Shown here: positions 9,000 through 17,355 of the stretch, piece after piece | How the letters are laid out: each line of letters begins with the position of its first letter | How positions within the stretch are numbered: position 1 is the first letter of the stretch | Source of the DNA: Desulfobacteraceae bacterium | GTDB lineage: Bacteria; Desulfobacterota; Desulfobacteria; Desulfobacterales; Desulfosalsimonadaceae | DNA: 64,000 nucleotides | Assembly: GCA_014237465.1 (NCBI GenBank) | Contig: JABZFM010000002.1 | Coordinates: 1-64,000, forward strand | Direction of reading: 5' to 3' | Notes under the pieces: model-generated | Told to the model about the DNA's origin: nothing | The model's input: only the letters and a program-made list of their open reading frames with translations | Database searches by the model: none | Position numbers and translations under genes: made by a program

Positions 9000-9300
9000 T
9001 GGCCTGGGCTATCCCCTCCATTTCAATACCGGAAATAGATCCCGCCGGATTGATTAACCGTTTTTTACTGACTGTCGTCAGCTGATCAGCCATTGCCTTG
9101 GACTTCTTCCCGTTAAACGTTACATATGCTTCGCTTGGATAAAGTTTGTCGACATTACTTGTCAGGGGCACGACCTGGACTCTGTTCAGGAACTGATTGG
9201 CAGCATTATTACTTAAAATGACAGCAGGTCTTTTCTTGCGAATTTCACCGCCAACGGACGGGTCGAAATTAATCCACCACACCTCACTTCTCTTCATCAT
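8977..9300 (-). CDS. mazF: MazF/PemK-family endoribonuclease toxin
   Basis: This 107-residue protein shows the PemK/MazF start [20 protein letters not shown], followed by RPAVILSNN and VQVVPLTS. Such proteins cleave messenger RNA in the cytoplasm when their antitoxin is degraded. The start is the ATG at 9300, 6 bases after a GGAG at 9307-9310, and it overlaps the end of the antitoxin gene by 17 bases, the usual translational coupling. The 3' end overlaps the convergent YcaO gene by 23 bases. The chemistry is family knowledge; the target sequence is unknown. Confidence 0.85.
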   Translation of the reverse strand: MMKRSEVWWINFDPSVGGEIRKKRPAVILSNNAANQFLNRVQVVPLTSNVDKLYPSEAYVTFNGKKSKAMADQLTTVSKKRLINPAGSISGIEMEGIAQAIMIQLDL

Positions 9301-9514
9301 GGATATCTCCAAATGTATTTTCCGCCCATTCAAGCGCCTCAGCTTCCCTGACCTGATCCGCCGCCATCTCTTTGTATGCGGCATACCTGTTTTTTTTGAC
9401 AACATGCGGACGAACTAAATCTTCAATAAATCGACTGATTTTTCGGGGCCCGATAACCGCCCGCAAGCCGTTATAAACTTCCTCGTCAATGGTCACAGTG
9501 AGCTTTTTTTGCAT
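9284..9514 (-). CDS. Antitoxin with ribbon-helix-helix-like N-terminus (MazE partner)
   Basis: This 76-residue acidic protein begins [21 protein letters not shown], the strand-helix pattern of a ribbon-helix-helix DNA-binding domain, and ends in an acidic helix ([21 protein letters not shown]) that would bind and block the toxin. The ATG at 9514 lies 6 bases after a full AGGAGGT. A GTG at 9517 is also in frame but too close to that site. Together with the overlapping toxin gene this forms a typical two-gene type II module that represses its own promoter. Confidence 0.8.
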   Translation of the reverse strand: MQKKLTVTIDEEVYNGLRAVIGPRKISRFIEDLVRPHVVKKNRYAAYKEMAADQVREAEALEWAENTFGDIHDEEK

Positions 9515-9541
9515 CACATCACCTCCTTAAGCTTTACACGT

Positions 9542-9570
9542 ATAATACACGTGCAAGGTCTTCAAGTCAA
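9542..9570 (-). promoter_or_regulatory. Sigma70-type promoter of the toxin-antitoxin pair with overlapping operator
   Basis: On the minus strand TTGACT (9570-9565) and TATTAT (9547-9542) are separated by exactly 17 bases, a near-consensus promoter. The ACACGT motif appears twice around the -10 (9535-9540 and 9547-9552 on the plus strand) with CACGTG inside, which fits autoregulation by the ribbon-helix-helix antitoxin. The operator role is inferred. Confidence 0.7.
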
Positions 9571-9648
9571 GCTGGTGCGGCAACGGGTTTAAAATTTGAT
9601 AAATCCGGAATTTGTCTTTATCTCTACTTTTCTTTGGTGGGCAGTATT

Positions 9649-9769
9649 ATGGCAAAGTAAAATGCTTCAAATTCAAGGCGCACAATTCCTGAGGAACGAG
9701 GCGTACGAATGTACGTTGAGTGACGAAGGATGCAGTGCAACGCAGAAGTTGAATATTTTACACAGCCAT
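9649..9769. repeat. Dispersed palindromic element, copy 1 of the ATGGC...GCCAT family
   Basis: About 121 bases bounded by ATGGC (9649-9653) and GCCAT (9765-9769), with the internal signature CAAATTCAAGGCGCAC, then GAGGAACGAGGCGTA, then GCAGTGCAACGCAGAA. The same order of blocks recurs at 19425-19549 and at the right end of the window (63921 on), and more loosely at 16104-16230. It carries no gene. Confidence 0.7.
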
Positions 9770-10296
9770 AAAAGAAAAGCAGCAAAAGAAACCCGCCCTG
9801 CAACACGTTTCCCTCGATCCACTGATTTTCATGGCGGGATCAAAAACTCGCTCAATCTTTGACCCAGCCAGATTTTTTAATTTTTTGCCAACCCTTTTGT
9901 ATCTCAAAGACCCCGGCTTTAGCGCCGCTCAAACAGTTTGCTCCCTTTTCCCATGAAAACCAGTGCCTCTCGGTCGTGTTGCAATGGGAGAGAAGACCCG
10001 CGAGATTATATATTCCCACGGAAGACCGTAGGAACAAGAGTAACCCTCATAATGTTTAAATTATTGTCGCCGCTGGGAACCCCATTGTTCCGCAGCCGAG
10101 CACCGGAAAACCTGACGAAAGGGAGCTCGGACTGTTTGAGCGTAGCGAGTTTCCGAGATCCCCGGCAGGTTTGAGGAGCGCAGGGTAGCCCGACGAAGGA
10201 GGGCCAAGGGACAGGGCGACCTTTCTTTTGGTCCGTTTTCTTTGGTCGTCAAAGAAAATGAACAAATTTAAATCATTAGTGACAAATGAGAGGTAT
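9770..10296. other. Gene-free region with decayed repeat sequence
   Basis: Open frames here have no recognisable protein and look like chance frames. The stretch 10060-10260 is GC-rich and ends in TTTCTTTTGGTCCGTTTTCTTTGG followed by CGTCAAAGAAAATGAAC, an imperfect inverted repeat. I recall similar CTTTCTTTTGG...CAAAGAAA sequences as intergenic repeats in many proteobacterial genomes, but could not check. The rest (9770-10060) shows nothing I can name. Confidence 0.4.
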
Positions 10297-13164
10297 TTAC
10301 TGGACCTCGGATTCCACGATTTTGATTTCTTCGTCTGTTAATCCGTATAATTGATAGACCAACTGGTCTATTTGTTTATCAGCTATTTCTATTTGACGTT
10401 TGTAAACATCTTTCTGAGAAGGGGTTTTTACTTCACTTATTTTATCATTCAGCTCAAGTATATTGTCCACAAGACGAATTATGTCTCTATAGAAATCAAA
10501 TCCTTCTGTAACAGCTCCATCAAGGCAACATATCGGTAACAACTTAATATCATTTGGATTAAGTTTTGGAAAAATGCTTTTACCAAAATTTGGAAGAATT
10601 AATTGCCCGTAATAACTTAATAATTTTGAATTCACTATTCCAAGAAAATATTTTATTGAAATTGAACAACTTGGATCTTTTTTAAATGGAGTTATGCTGT
10701 GTCCATAATAAAAGACATCTTCGACAATAGTCGCTTGAATTCTTTTATTTTTTCCTGGGACCTCCCTAAACAAAATTCGTTCATTTTCAAAAAAATACAT
10801 TTCTCTTGGTGCCGCAAGCCATGGGCCATAACTCAACCATTCACCGCTCCAACTAATACTATATCTATTAATATTTTTACCCAACAACCATTTCCCACAC
10901 GTTTCATCATTCTTAAATTGAAAATGATAAGCTCTTTCTTTTATGATTTTAGGGTCTTGACCTCGGTATTTATCATAAGGAGTCAACCCTTGAATCACCT
11001 TTCCAAAAGATTTTAAAAAAGAAGAAGATTCCTTCATTTTATCAATAATTCTAATGGAATCTGGCGTTAAACGATAATCAATAGATAAAAGCTCATTTGT
11101 TTTCCAGTTACTTGTTGGGAGTTTTCGCGAAATGTCATTAATTTCTACTTCGATATTGTTTACTTCTTGGCCCTTAATAAATACAAAGACCATTGTATTT
11201 ACAATCGCATTTAAAAATACTTTCTCGCCAAAAATATGTAAGCGTTCAAATGCAACATTTTCAGCAATGTATTTTCTTAAATAGACTGCACTTTCAAGTT
11301 TTAGCCATAACTCAGGAACAATAAAACTTATATATCCCTTAATGTTCGAGAGGCTAATCGCTTTTTCAATAAAATAAATGTAACTGTCATATTTGTAATT
11401 ATATGAATTAAAATTTTCTTTAACAAAGTCCTTATCTTCTTTATTTAAAAAAGCCCCATACGGCGGATTCCCGATCACCGCATCAAACCCGCCGTTATTC
11501 ATAATCCCGGCAAACTCCGATTGCCAGTCAAACGCATTGACCCGGAAAATTTCCTCGTCTTCCAGCAGATTCATCTGCTGATGCTCATAAAAATCCGGTC
11601 CGATCAGTGAATTGCCGCACTTGATATTGCTGCCTAAATCCGGCAGGACCCGCTGCTGAAAAAGATACATCTGTTTGCCGATGCTCTGTTCGTCTTCGCC
11701 TTCCAGCACTTTAAGCAAAAGAGACAGCTTGGTGACCTCAACCGCCTGGGGATCAATGTCCACACCGTAAATATTATTGATCAGAACCCGCTTGCGTTCA
11801 TCCGTGGTCAGCCGCCAGTCGCCCTTATCCGTCAGATACACCCGGGGCGTTTTGCCTTTGGCCCATTTTTCCGGGTCATTCTTGATATATTGATCCAAAT
11901 GCCAGTCCAGCAGAAACTGGTAGGCACCAATCAAAAACGAACCGGACCCGCAGGCAGGATCAAGAATTTTCAATTTGCTGACCGCACCCCGGGGACCGGG
12001 CTTTTTTCCCGCCACTAGCTTTCCCACCGTGTTTTTGACGATGTAATCGACAATATAAGTGGGCGTATAATACACGCCGCCCGCTTTCCGGACTTCGGGT
12101 TTTTCCTCGATTTTTGCCTGGTGGGACGGTGTCAGACAAATGACTTTGCCCAGAAATTTTTCATATACCTGGCCGAGTATATCTGCCGGTAGCACGGAAA
12201 ACTCATACGGACTGTCCGGATAATACAGATTTTTGAAAATATCTTTTAGCGCTTTGTCATCAATCACCAGATCCGGGGTGAGGGTATCAAAATTCTTTCT
12301 GCCTTTTTCGGATTTAAAATGAAACAGGCCGGAGTTGTATTTCGCATCCGCCTTTTGAAACAACTGAAATAAACGCTGGTAAGTATTCGTACCGTTTTTG
12401 AGCGCCATAAGCCGACCGTAATCTTCAATACCCCGGTCTTCACAGATTCTTAAGAATATGATCCGGTCAATGGTCTGCTGAACCGCGTAATTGAGCTCGC
12501 GCTGGCTTAAGGCGGAATTCCGCAACGCAATGTTGCGGGCCAGAAGCTCCCGCCAACGCTCGATTTCCTGCAAAAACGCCGTGTCCACCTCGGTGGTCCC
12601 TTTTTTGACCTTGCTGGTTTCCACATACCGGTCAAAGGAGCCTTTAAGCACTGATTCCTTGGAAAAGATGCCGCTGATTTCCGGCCATTTATCAATATAA
12701 TCCGTATACGTGAAATAGGCGATGCGGGAGTGAGACACCTTGTCGGTCTTGGCGGGCTTGACCCGGCAGTCGTAAACCGCAAATTCTTCAAAATCCGTTA
12801 AAACACTCAGCGGCAGATTGGCGCTCCACGCATACCGGCGCAGTTGAAATGCCGGGTGAATATCGTCTTTGATATTTACGGACGGTTTTTTGGCTTCCAG
12901 AAAAAATTTACGGTTGCCGCCCACCCGAAAACAATAATCCGGGGCCTTGGTCACACCGCCGACCTTGATGGCGTCTTCATGGATGACATCCTTGTATGCT
13001 TCCGCATATCCCTGCTTGTTTCTCACATCCCAGCCGAGTTCCTCGAACAGCGGATTAATGAACTCCAGACGCACCTGGGTTTCATTGTAAATTCCTTTTT
13101 TGTAACTATCTAAATTATCGTGAAACGTTTTGGCAAGCTGAACAATTCGGTCTGGTGCATTCAT
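10297..13164 (-). CDS. Single-polypeptide restriction-modification enzyme (type IIG-like, Eco57I/N6-adenine methylase)
   Basis: This 955-residue protein carries, in order, a nuclease-like N-terminus (PD at 75-76 and EAK at 90-92, the PD-ExK pattern), a helical connector, a gamma-type N6-adenine methyltransferase with motif I DPACGSGSF near 403 and motif IV NPPYG near 565, and a C-terminal target-recognition region. It would methylate and cut DNA as one protein. The ATG at 13164 (MNAPDR) is preferred to the open frame start at 13215 because relatives begin near there and AGGA lies about 9 bases upstream. The DNA is clearly AT-rich from about 11455 to the 3' end and GC-richer before that, so the specificity half probably came from elsewhere. 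Confidence 0.82.
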   Translation of the reverse strand: MNAPDRIVQLAKTFHDNLDSYKKGIYNETQVRLEFINPLFEELGWDVRNKQGYAEAYKDVIHEDAIKVGGVTKAPDYCFRVGGNRKFFLEAKKPSVNIKDDIHPAFQLRRYAWSANLPLSVLTDFEEFAVYDCRVKPAKTDKVSHSRIAYFTYTDYIDKWPEISGIFSKESVLKGSFDRYVETSKVKKGTTEVDTAFLQEIERWRELLARNIALRNSALSQRELNYAVQQTIDRIIFLRICEDRGIEDYGRLMALKNGTNTYQRLFQLFQKADAKYNSGLFHFKSEKGRKNFDTLTPDLVIDDKALKDIFKNLYYPDSPYEFSVLPADILGQVYEKFLGKVICLTPSHQAKIEEKPEVRKAGGVYYTPTYIVDYIVKNTVGKLVAGKKPGPRGAVSKLKILDPACGSGSFLIGAYQFLLDWHLDQYIKNDPEKWAKGKTPRVYLTDKGDWRLTTDERKRVLINNIYGVDIDPQAVEVTKLSLLLKVLEGEDEQSIGKQMYLFQQRVLPDLGSNIKCGNSLIGPDFYEHQQMNLLEDEEIFRVNAFDWQSEFAGIMNNGGFDAVIGNPPYGAFLNKEDKDFVKENFNSYNYKYDSYIYFIEKAISLSNIKGYISFIVPELWLKLESAVYLRKYIAENVAFERLHIFGEKVFLNAIVNTMVFVFIKGQEVNNIEVEINDISRKLPTSNWKTNELLSIDYRLTPDSIRIIDKMKESSSFLKSFGKVIQGLTPYDKYRGQDPKIIKERAYHFQFKNDETCGKWLLGKNINRYSISWSGEWLSYGPWLAAPREMYFFENERILFREVPGKNKRIQATIVEDVFYYGHSITPFKKDPSCSISIKYFLGIVNSKLLSYYGQLILPNFGKSIFPKLNPNDIKLLPICCLDGAVTEGFDFYRDIIRLVDNILELNDKISEVKTPSQKDVYKRQIEIADKQIDQLVYQLYGLTDEEIKIVESEVQ

Positions 13165-13338
13165 CGCGGTATGATCCTGTTTTCGAGGATTAAATGAGAG
13201 ATATGCATACTCCAAATACTTTTCCGGGTCATGATATGGAATTGCACGAATGAATTATAGTATTTAGCAGATCACCGGTTAATTGACAAATACTGAAAAC
13301 AAGAGAAAGTGCTGAGCCGAACAGTGTCTTCATTCGCA

Positions 13339-14151
13339 TCATCTGCCCGGCAGTTTTTTGATATAACGCCCCGGGACCGGCGTTACGCGGGGCAGCTTGT
13401 CCAGGGGATTCTCATCCACCAAAAGCGGGCATCCGTAAACCGCTTCCAGGGTTTTGTATGTCAGAACACCTCCCGGCGGGCCGACCTTTACCAGCTCTCC
13501 CTGGTTGATCAGCATCAATGTATCCGCATATATGGCGGCAAGATTCACATCATGGGAAACCATAATCACCGTGATACCTTTTTCCTGCTTCATTTTTTCC
13601 ATCATGTCCATAATTTTTAACTGATGGGCGATATCTAAGGAAGCGGTTGGTTCATCCAGCACAATAATATCCGGATCCTGACATATAGCCCGCGCAATAA
13701 AAACCCGCTGGCACTCACCGCCGCTTAACTGATTTAATCTCCGACCGGCAAGGTGACCGACTTCCGTGAACTTCATGGCCTGTTTTGCCAGATTGATGTC
13801 TTTACTGGATTCCAGCCCGAATGTCCCTAAGTGCGGGGACCGGCCGAACAAAACCACATCAGAAACAATAAAAGGAAAATCAATCGAAACCTGTTGGGGT
13901 ACAAAGGCAATCTGCCGGGCCAGTATTTTTCGTTTATAATTTTTTATCGGCTGCCCTTTGATCTCGAGTTCACCGCTTTGGTTTTTTATAAGACCGGCAA
14001 TGATCTTCATCAGCGTTGTTTTCCCGGAACCATTGGGGCCGATCACAATAAAAAACTCACCTTTTCTCACAGTGAACGACAAATTATTTAATACAACCGT
14101 TCCATCATAGGAATAGGTCAGTTTTTCAGCTTGAACGGATATTTCCATCAT
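13339..14151 (-). CDS. btuD: Corrinoid/iron-chelate ABC transporter ATP-binding protein (BtuD/FecE-like)
   Basis: This 270-residue ATPase shows Walker A GPNGSGKTT near residue 38, the Q-loop VPQQ, the signature LSGGECQR near 142, Walker B IIVLDEP near 162 and the switch His in VSHDV. It would power import by the permease encoded just upstream, whose gene it overlaps by 4 bases (ATGA). The family includes vitamin B12, haem and siderophore importers. The cobalamin riboswitch in front of the operon makes a corrinoid the likely substrate, so the symbol is given by context. Confidence 0.85.
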   Translation of the reverse strand: MMEISVQAEKLTYSYDGTVVLNNLSFTVRKGEFFIVIGPNGSGKTTLMKIIAGLIKNQSGELEIKGQPIKNYKRKILARQIAFVPQQVSIDFPFIVSDVVLFGRSPHLGTFGLESSKDINLAKQAMKFTEVGHLAGRRLNQLSGGECQRVFIARAICQDPDIIVLDEPTASLDIAHQLKIMDMMEKMKQEKGITVIMVSHDVNLAAIYADTLMLINQGELVKVGPPGGVLTYKTLEAVYGCPLLVDENPLDKLPRVTPVPGRYIKKLPGR

Positions 14152-15143
14152 CCCGTCCTTTTCAACAGAAATATAAACACCGGAGCCCCGACTAAAGCCG
14201 TGATAACGCCTGCCGGCATTTCCCCCTGATGGGGAAGCGTTCGGGCCAGCAAATCACACAATACCAGATACGCACCGCCCCCGAATATACAGGCCGGAAC
14301 CAGCACCCGATGGTCCGCCCCGAACAGCAGCCTGAAAAGATGGGGGATAACCAGTCCGACAAACGCCACCAGGCCGCAATAACAGACGGTTGAGCTGACC
14401 ATAAAAGACGTAATGACAAGTAAAAATACAGTGATAAATTTGACATTGACTCCCATGGACAGTGCCATTTCCTTGCCCATCAGCAACAGATTCATTGAAT
14501 TGGAAAAACAGAAAATAACCACGAAACAAGGCAGCAGCATGATTCCCATGAGCAGGGCTTCGCTTTTACCGCCGGATGAAAGATCGCCCATGAGCCAAAA
14601 CATAATATTATGAATTCTTGCATCCTGGGTCAGGGAAATTAAAAACATGATCACCGCAGAACAGAACGCATTCACCATCACCCCGGACAGCAGCAGGGAC
14701 TCTTTTTTAAGCAGCGTTTTTCCGGTTGAAATGAGCAGCACCAGAAACAATGTTCCCATGCCGCCTAAAAAAGCAAACATGCTGACTCCCGGAAACCGGG
14801 AAAGGTTTAACAAAATCCCGGCAATGGCGCCGATGGCAGAGCCCCCGGAAATACCCAGTATGTAAGGTTCAGCAAGTGGGTTCCTCAGTAATGCTTGAAA
14901 AACAAGGCCTCCCAAAGACAATGTTGCGCCGACCATAGCAGCAATCAGGACCCGAGGAAAACGAATTTTCCAGATGATTGTGTAATACAGGGAGTTGGGA
15001 TTTCCAATACTTTCGATTGTTTCAGCAAAAGATCGGATTCCTGTTCCCGAGGACCCGAAGCAAAGTCCTAAAACCATCACGCCGGCCAGAAAAAAAAACA
15101 TGATGACGGAAACCGCAATTATTTGTTTTAAAACCGCAGACAT
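14148..15143 (-). CDS. btuC: Corrinoid ABC transporter permease (FecCD/BtuC family)
   Basis: This 331-residue inner-membrane protein has about nine to ten hydrophobic segments and the FecCD signature RFPRVLIAAMVGATLSLGG near residue 60, followed by NPLAEPYILGISGG near 90 and the CGLVAFVGLVIPHLFRLL coupling region near 255. It would form the translocation pore with BtuD. It follows the binding-protein gene by 18 bases and overlaps the ATPase gene, so the three are translated from one messenger. Confidence 0.87.
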   Translation of the reverse strand: MSAVLKQIIAVSVIMFFFLAGVMVLGLCFGSSGTGIRSFAETIESIGNPNSLYYTIIWKIRFPRVLIAAMVGATLSLGGLVFQALLRNPLAEPYILGISGGSAIGAIAGILLNLSRFPGVSMFAFLGGMGTLFLVLLISTGKTLLKKESLLLSGVMVNAFCSAVIMFLISLTQDARIHNIMFWLMGDLSSGGKSEALLMGIMLLPCFVVIFCFSNSMNLLLMGKEMALSMGVNVKFITVFLLVITSFMVSSTVCYCGLVAFVGLVIPHLFRLLFGADHRVLVPACIFGGGAYLVLCDLLARTLPHQGEMPAGVITALVGAPVFIFLLKRTG

Positions 15144-15161
15144 TAATTATCCCTGATTGAT

Positions 15162-16076
15162 TTAAAATTTGGCTGATTCAAAATTTAATTCCGGATGTAT
15201 CAATCGAAGCAAAGCTTCCAGGCCTTCGATGAGACGGGGTGTCGGACGGTCAAACAGATCGGAATCGACAAGAAATATCCGGTCATTTTTCACCGCCGGA
15301 ATATTCGGCCACTGCTTCCATTTTGACTTTACCTGATCAAATACTTTTTTCCTGGCCATGGACGTGATGATAATGATGTCCGGCCCGGTAACAACGATGT
15401 CTTCGGTTGAAAATCTCGGGTATGATGTATACTTCTCTGCCAGATTGACGCCTCCGGCAATTTCGATCAATTCATGAATAAATGTATCCGCTCCGGCCGA
15501 CACAATCGGTGAAATGCCGATCTGAAAAAAAACCCGGGGCTGATTCTCAGCTGTTGCTGCCAACTGCCGGATATAATCAATGCGAGATTTCATTTCCCCT
15601 GCCACGCGATGGGCTCTTTCAGACGCCTGCAGCAGTTCTCCGATTTCAAGAACCGTTGACTGAATCGATTCAAGACTTCTTGGATTGACCGCATATACCG
15701 GAATTCCTAAGGATTCAAGGCGCATGACAATCTCTTTGGGATTACCGTCTTTTATGCCGATACAAAGATCCGGTTTTAAAGAAACAATCTTTTCCAGATC
15801 CAGATAAACATAAGAACCGACTTTAGGAAGCTTTTGTGCTTCTTCAGGAAAGTCACTGTAGGTCGTTGCCCCTTTCAACCGATCTTCACAGTTAAGATCA
15901 TAAATTATTTCCGTGATACTCGGCGCCAGAGAGACCACCCGTTTCGGTGCTACCGGCACGTCAACGGCCCGGCCGGTTTGATCTACCATTAATCTTGCAT
16001 CCGCCGATATGACCATAGATGTAAAAAACAGCAGGAGTCTCCCGATAAAAAATATCGCAGTTTTTTGTTTAAGCAT
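15162..16076 (-). CDS. btuF: Periplasmic corrinoid-binding protein (BtuF-like)
   Basis: This 304-residue protein has an N-terminal signal peptide (KQKTAIFFIGRLLLFFTSM, cleavage probably after ISADA), then the TroA/BtuF fold: RVVSLAPSITEIIYDL, LPKVGSYVYLDLEKIVSLKPDL and, late, FDRPTPRLIEGLEAL. The ATG at 16076 was chosen because upstream codons back to 16166 run into a palindromic repeat and add a second hydrophobic segment; GGAG lies about 9 bases before it. It delivers substrate to the permease. No outer-membrane receptor such as BtuB is in the window. Confidence 0.83.
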   Translation of the reverse strand: MLKQKTAIFFIGRLLLFFTSMVISADARLMVDQTGRAVDVPVAPKRVVSLAPSITEIIYDLNCEDRLKGATTYSDFPEEAQKLPKVGSYVYLDLEKIVSLKPDLCIGIKDGNPKEIVMRLESLGIPVYAVNPRSLESIQSTVLEIGELLQASERAHRVAGEMKSRIDYIRQLAATAENQPRVFFQIGISPIVSAGADTFIHELIEIAGGVNLAEKYTSYPRFSTEDIVVTGPDIIIITSMARKKVFDQVKSKWKQWPNIPAVKNDRIFLVDSDLFDRPTPRLIEGLEALLRLIHPELNFESAKF

Positions 16077-16103
16077 TATTGATGTCTCCGTAAAAAGTAA
16101 CAG

Positions 16104-16230
16104 GATGGCTAAGTTGAAAGTTCCATATACAAGGCGTAGTGGCTTTTCAGGCTCGAAATAATACAAGTCGTATCTTGAGTACCTGAAAAAACACTACATC
16201 GCAGTAAATGGGACTTTTTACGACGCCATC
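16104..16230. repeat. Dispersed palindromic element, copy 2 (GATGGC...GCCATC)
   Basis: Bounded by GATGGC (16104-16109) and GCCATC (16225-16230). It has ACAAGGCGTAGTG on the left and CACTACATCGCAGTAAATGGGACTTTTTACGAC on the right, which are partly complementary. It lies in the transcribed leader between the riboswitch terminator and btuF, so it would form a long hairpin in the messenger. Confidence 0.6.
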
Positions 16231-16231
16231 A

Positions 16232-16269
16232 ATAAAAAAATCCCTAAGCCATGACACGACTTAAGGATT
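16232..16269 (-). terminator. Intrinsic terminator of the riboswitch expression platform
   Basis: On the minus strand AATCCTTAAG pairs with CTTAGGGATT (10 base pairs, one G-U) around an 11-base loop and is followed by a run of T. It lies after the cobalamin aptamer and before btuF, the expected place for ligand-controlled termination. A competing hairpin at 16316-16340 (TTAATTCG against CGAATTAA) lies just upstream. Confidence 0.75.
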
Positions 16270-16344
16270 GCACCCGGTTTCTTCATCCTTATATATGGAT
16301 TTAACAGTTCGGTGGTTAATTCGCTACCACGACGAATTAAACCC

Positions 16345-16662
16345 ATCCACCCGGCAGGTCTTCTGGTTTGTGAATCCTCCTAGTAACCGCGCCTTCCCAT
16401 TTTACTTCGTGCCCGACCGAAAACCGCCAATTTTTCCAATTTCTGCGTTGGGCTCAAATTTCAATCCTCAAAATACTAAATGTATTCCTCCGGGTAAAAT
16501 TTTCGCCCGCCTTGAACTTTAAAAAATTTTCAGGTTTTCGTTCAGACACTCCAAATATAAAACAGTGGCATGATACGGTGTTCGTCCTCACTTACAGCGG
16601 CGGGACCACGACGGATTTTCACCGTCTTCCCTTTTAAGCCTGAATCGGCACCCGGCGAATAA
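16345..16662 (-). promoter_or_regulatory. Cobalamin (AdoCbl-type) riboswitch aptamer with an internal insertion
   Basis: Read on the minus strand the conserved blocks occur in order: GGGTGCCGA; GGGAAGACGGTGAAAATCCG then CGTGGTCCCGCCGCTGTAA; GCCACTG; GGGAAGGCGCGG; and the B12 box AACCAGAAGACCTGCC. These match the cobalamin riboswitch consensus as I know it. GCCACTG and GGGAAGG, normally joined by a short stem-loop, are about 170 bases apart because a palindromic repeat sits between them. The short stem sides TTTTAT and GTAAAA are still present. Binding of a cobalamin should favour the terminator at 16232-16269 and repress btuFCD. Confidence 0.88.
16409..16549. repeat. Palindromic element inserted in the riboswitch loop
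   Basis: About 141 bases with imperfect terminal inverted repeats of about 28 bases (GTGCCCGACCGAAAACCGCC at the left, complement of GTGTCTGAACGAAAACCTGA at the right). A short copy with the same left arm (one mismatch in about 26) and a similar right arm occurs at 41207-41252. It has no coding capacity and looks like a non-autonomous mobile or REP-type sequence. Confidence 0.72.
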
Positions 16663-16691
16663 TATTTAATCTATTTTTCTTAACTTATCAA

Positions 16692-16721
16692 ATATTTCCT
16701 AAATTTATCCCTTGATGTCAA
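16692..16721 (-). promoter_or_regulatory. Candidate promoter for the riboswitch-btuFCD transcript
   Basis: On the minus strand a perfect TTGACA (16721-16716) is followed after 18 bases by AAATAT (16697-16692), about 35 bases before the first riboswitch block. The -10 is weak, so the call is tentative. Confidence 0.4.
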
Positions 16722-16884
16722 CCCCAAAGATATTTTAACGCCTGTCATTATTGCAAAGATTGCATTAAATCATGTAAACCAACAGTAAACCAACGTTTCT
16801 CTTGAAAAAAATTAAATAATGGCATATTATTATTAAAATTTGCAACATACTATATGAACTATACTTCAAGGCGGTTAAGGGTTA

Positions 16885-17355
16885 ATGAATAAGAAGGCGT
16901 TTATAATTTTTGCTCTTGACGACCAGCGATATGCCTTATCAGTTATATCCGTCAAAACTATTATCCGATCGGTTCAGCTGACATATTTAACTGAGGCACC
17001 GGATCTGCTGCTCGGCCTGCTGAATCTGGGGGGGACTTTTATTCCGGTCATCAATATCCGGGAGCAATTCGGCCTGCCGCAAAAAGATATTCGGATTTCC
17101 GACAGAATTATAATTGCCGATGTATCAAAATACACCATTGCATTTATTGCGGATGCGGTCGAAGATGTTGTGGAACTGGAACAAGAGCCTTTGGATCAGT
17201 CGGTTGATATTTTCCCTGGTATGGAAAAATTCCTTGCCGGGATTTCCAGATACAACGAACACTCTGTCCTGATATATGACATCAACACCCTGTTCCCGGA
17301 ACAAACAATAAAACATATAACCGATGAGTTAAAACAGATCGAAGAGCCTGCATGA
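16885..17355 (+). CDS. CheW-like coupling protein (WspB/WspD-like), first copy
   Basis: This 156-residue protein is a single CheW domain (FIIFALDDQRYALSVISVKTIIR, then GLLNLGGTFIPVINIRE and FIADAVEDVVELE). It would link the receptor to the histidine kinase CheA at the inner membrane. The ATG at 16885 follows TAAGGG at 16876-16881. Its stop overlaps the start of the CheR gene by 4 bases. It is the first gene of a chemosensory operon with the composition of the Pseudomonas Wsp system. Confidence 0.88.
   Translation: MNKKAFIIFALDDQRYALSVISVKTIIRSVQLTYLTEAPDLLLGLLNLGGTFIPVINIREQFGLPQKDIRISDRIIIADVSKYTIAFIADAVEDVVELEQEPLDQSVDIFPGMEKFLAGISRYNEHSVLIYDINTLFPEQTIKHITDELKQIEEPA

Noticed and set aside
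9596-10174. Several plus- and minus-strand frames of 60-88 codons in the gap after the toxin-antitoxin pair
   Set aside because: None has a ribosome binding site or recognisable protein, and they coincide with repeat sequences.
13216-13338. Terminator or extra gene between the restriction enzyme and btuD
   Set aside because: The 120 bases show no strong hairpin with a T-run and no open frame with a start signal.
16268-16522. An 84-codon plus-strand frame opposite the riboswitch
   Set aside because: It is the antisense of the aptamer and inserted repeat and has no coding features.
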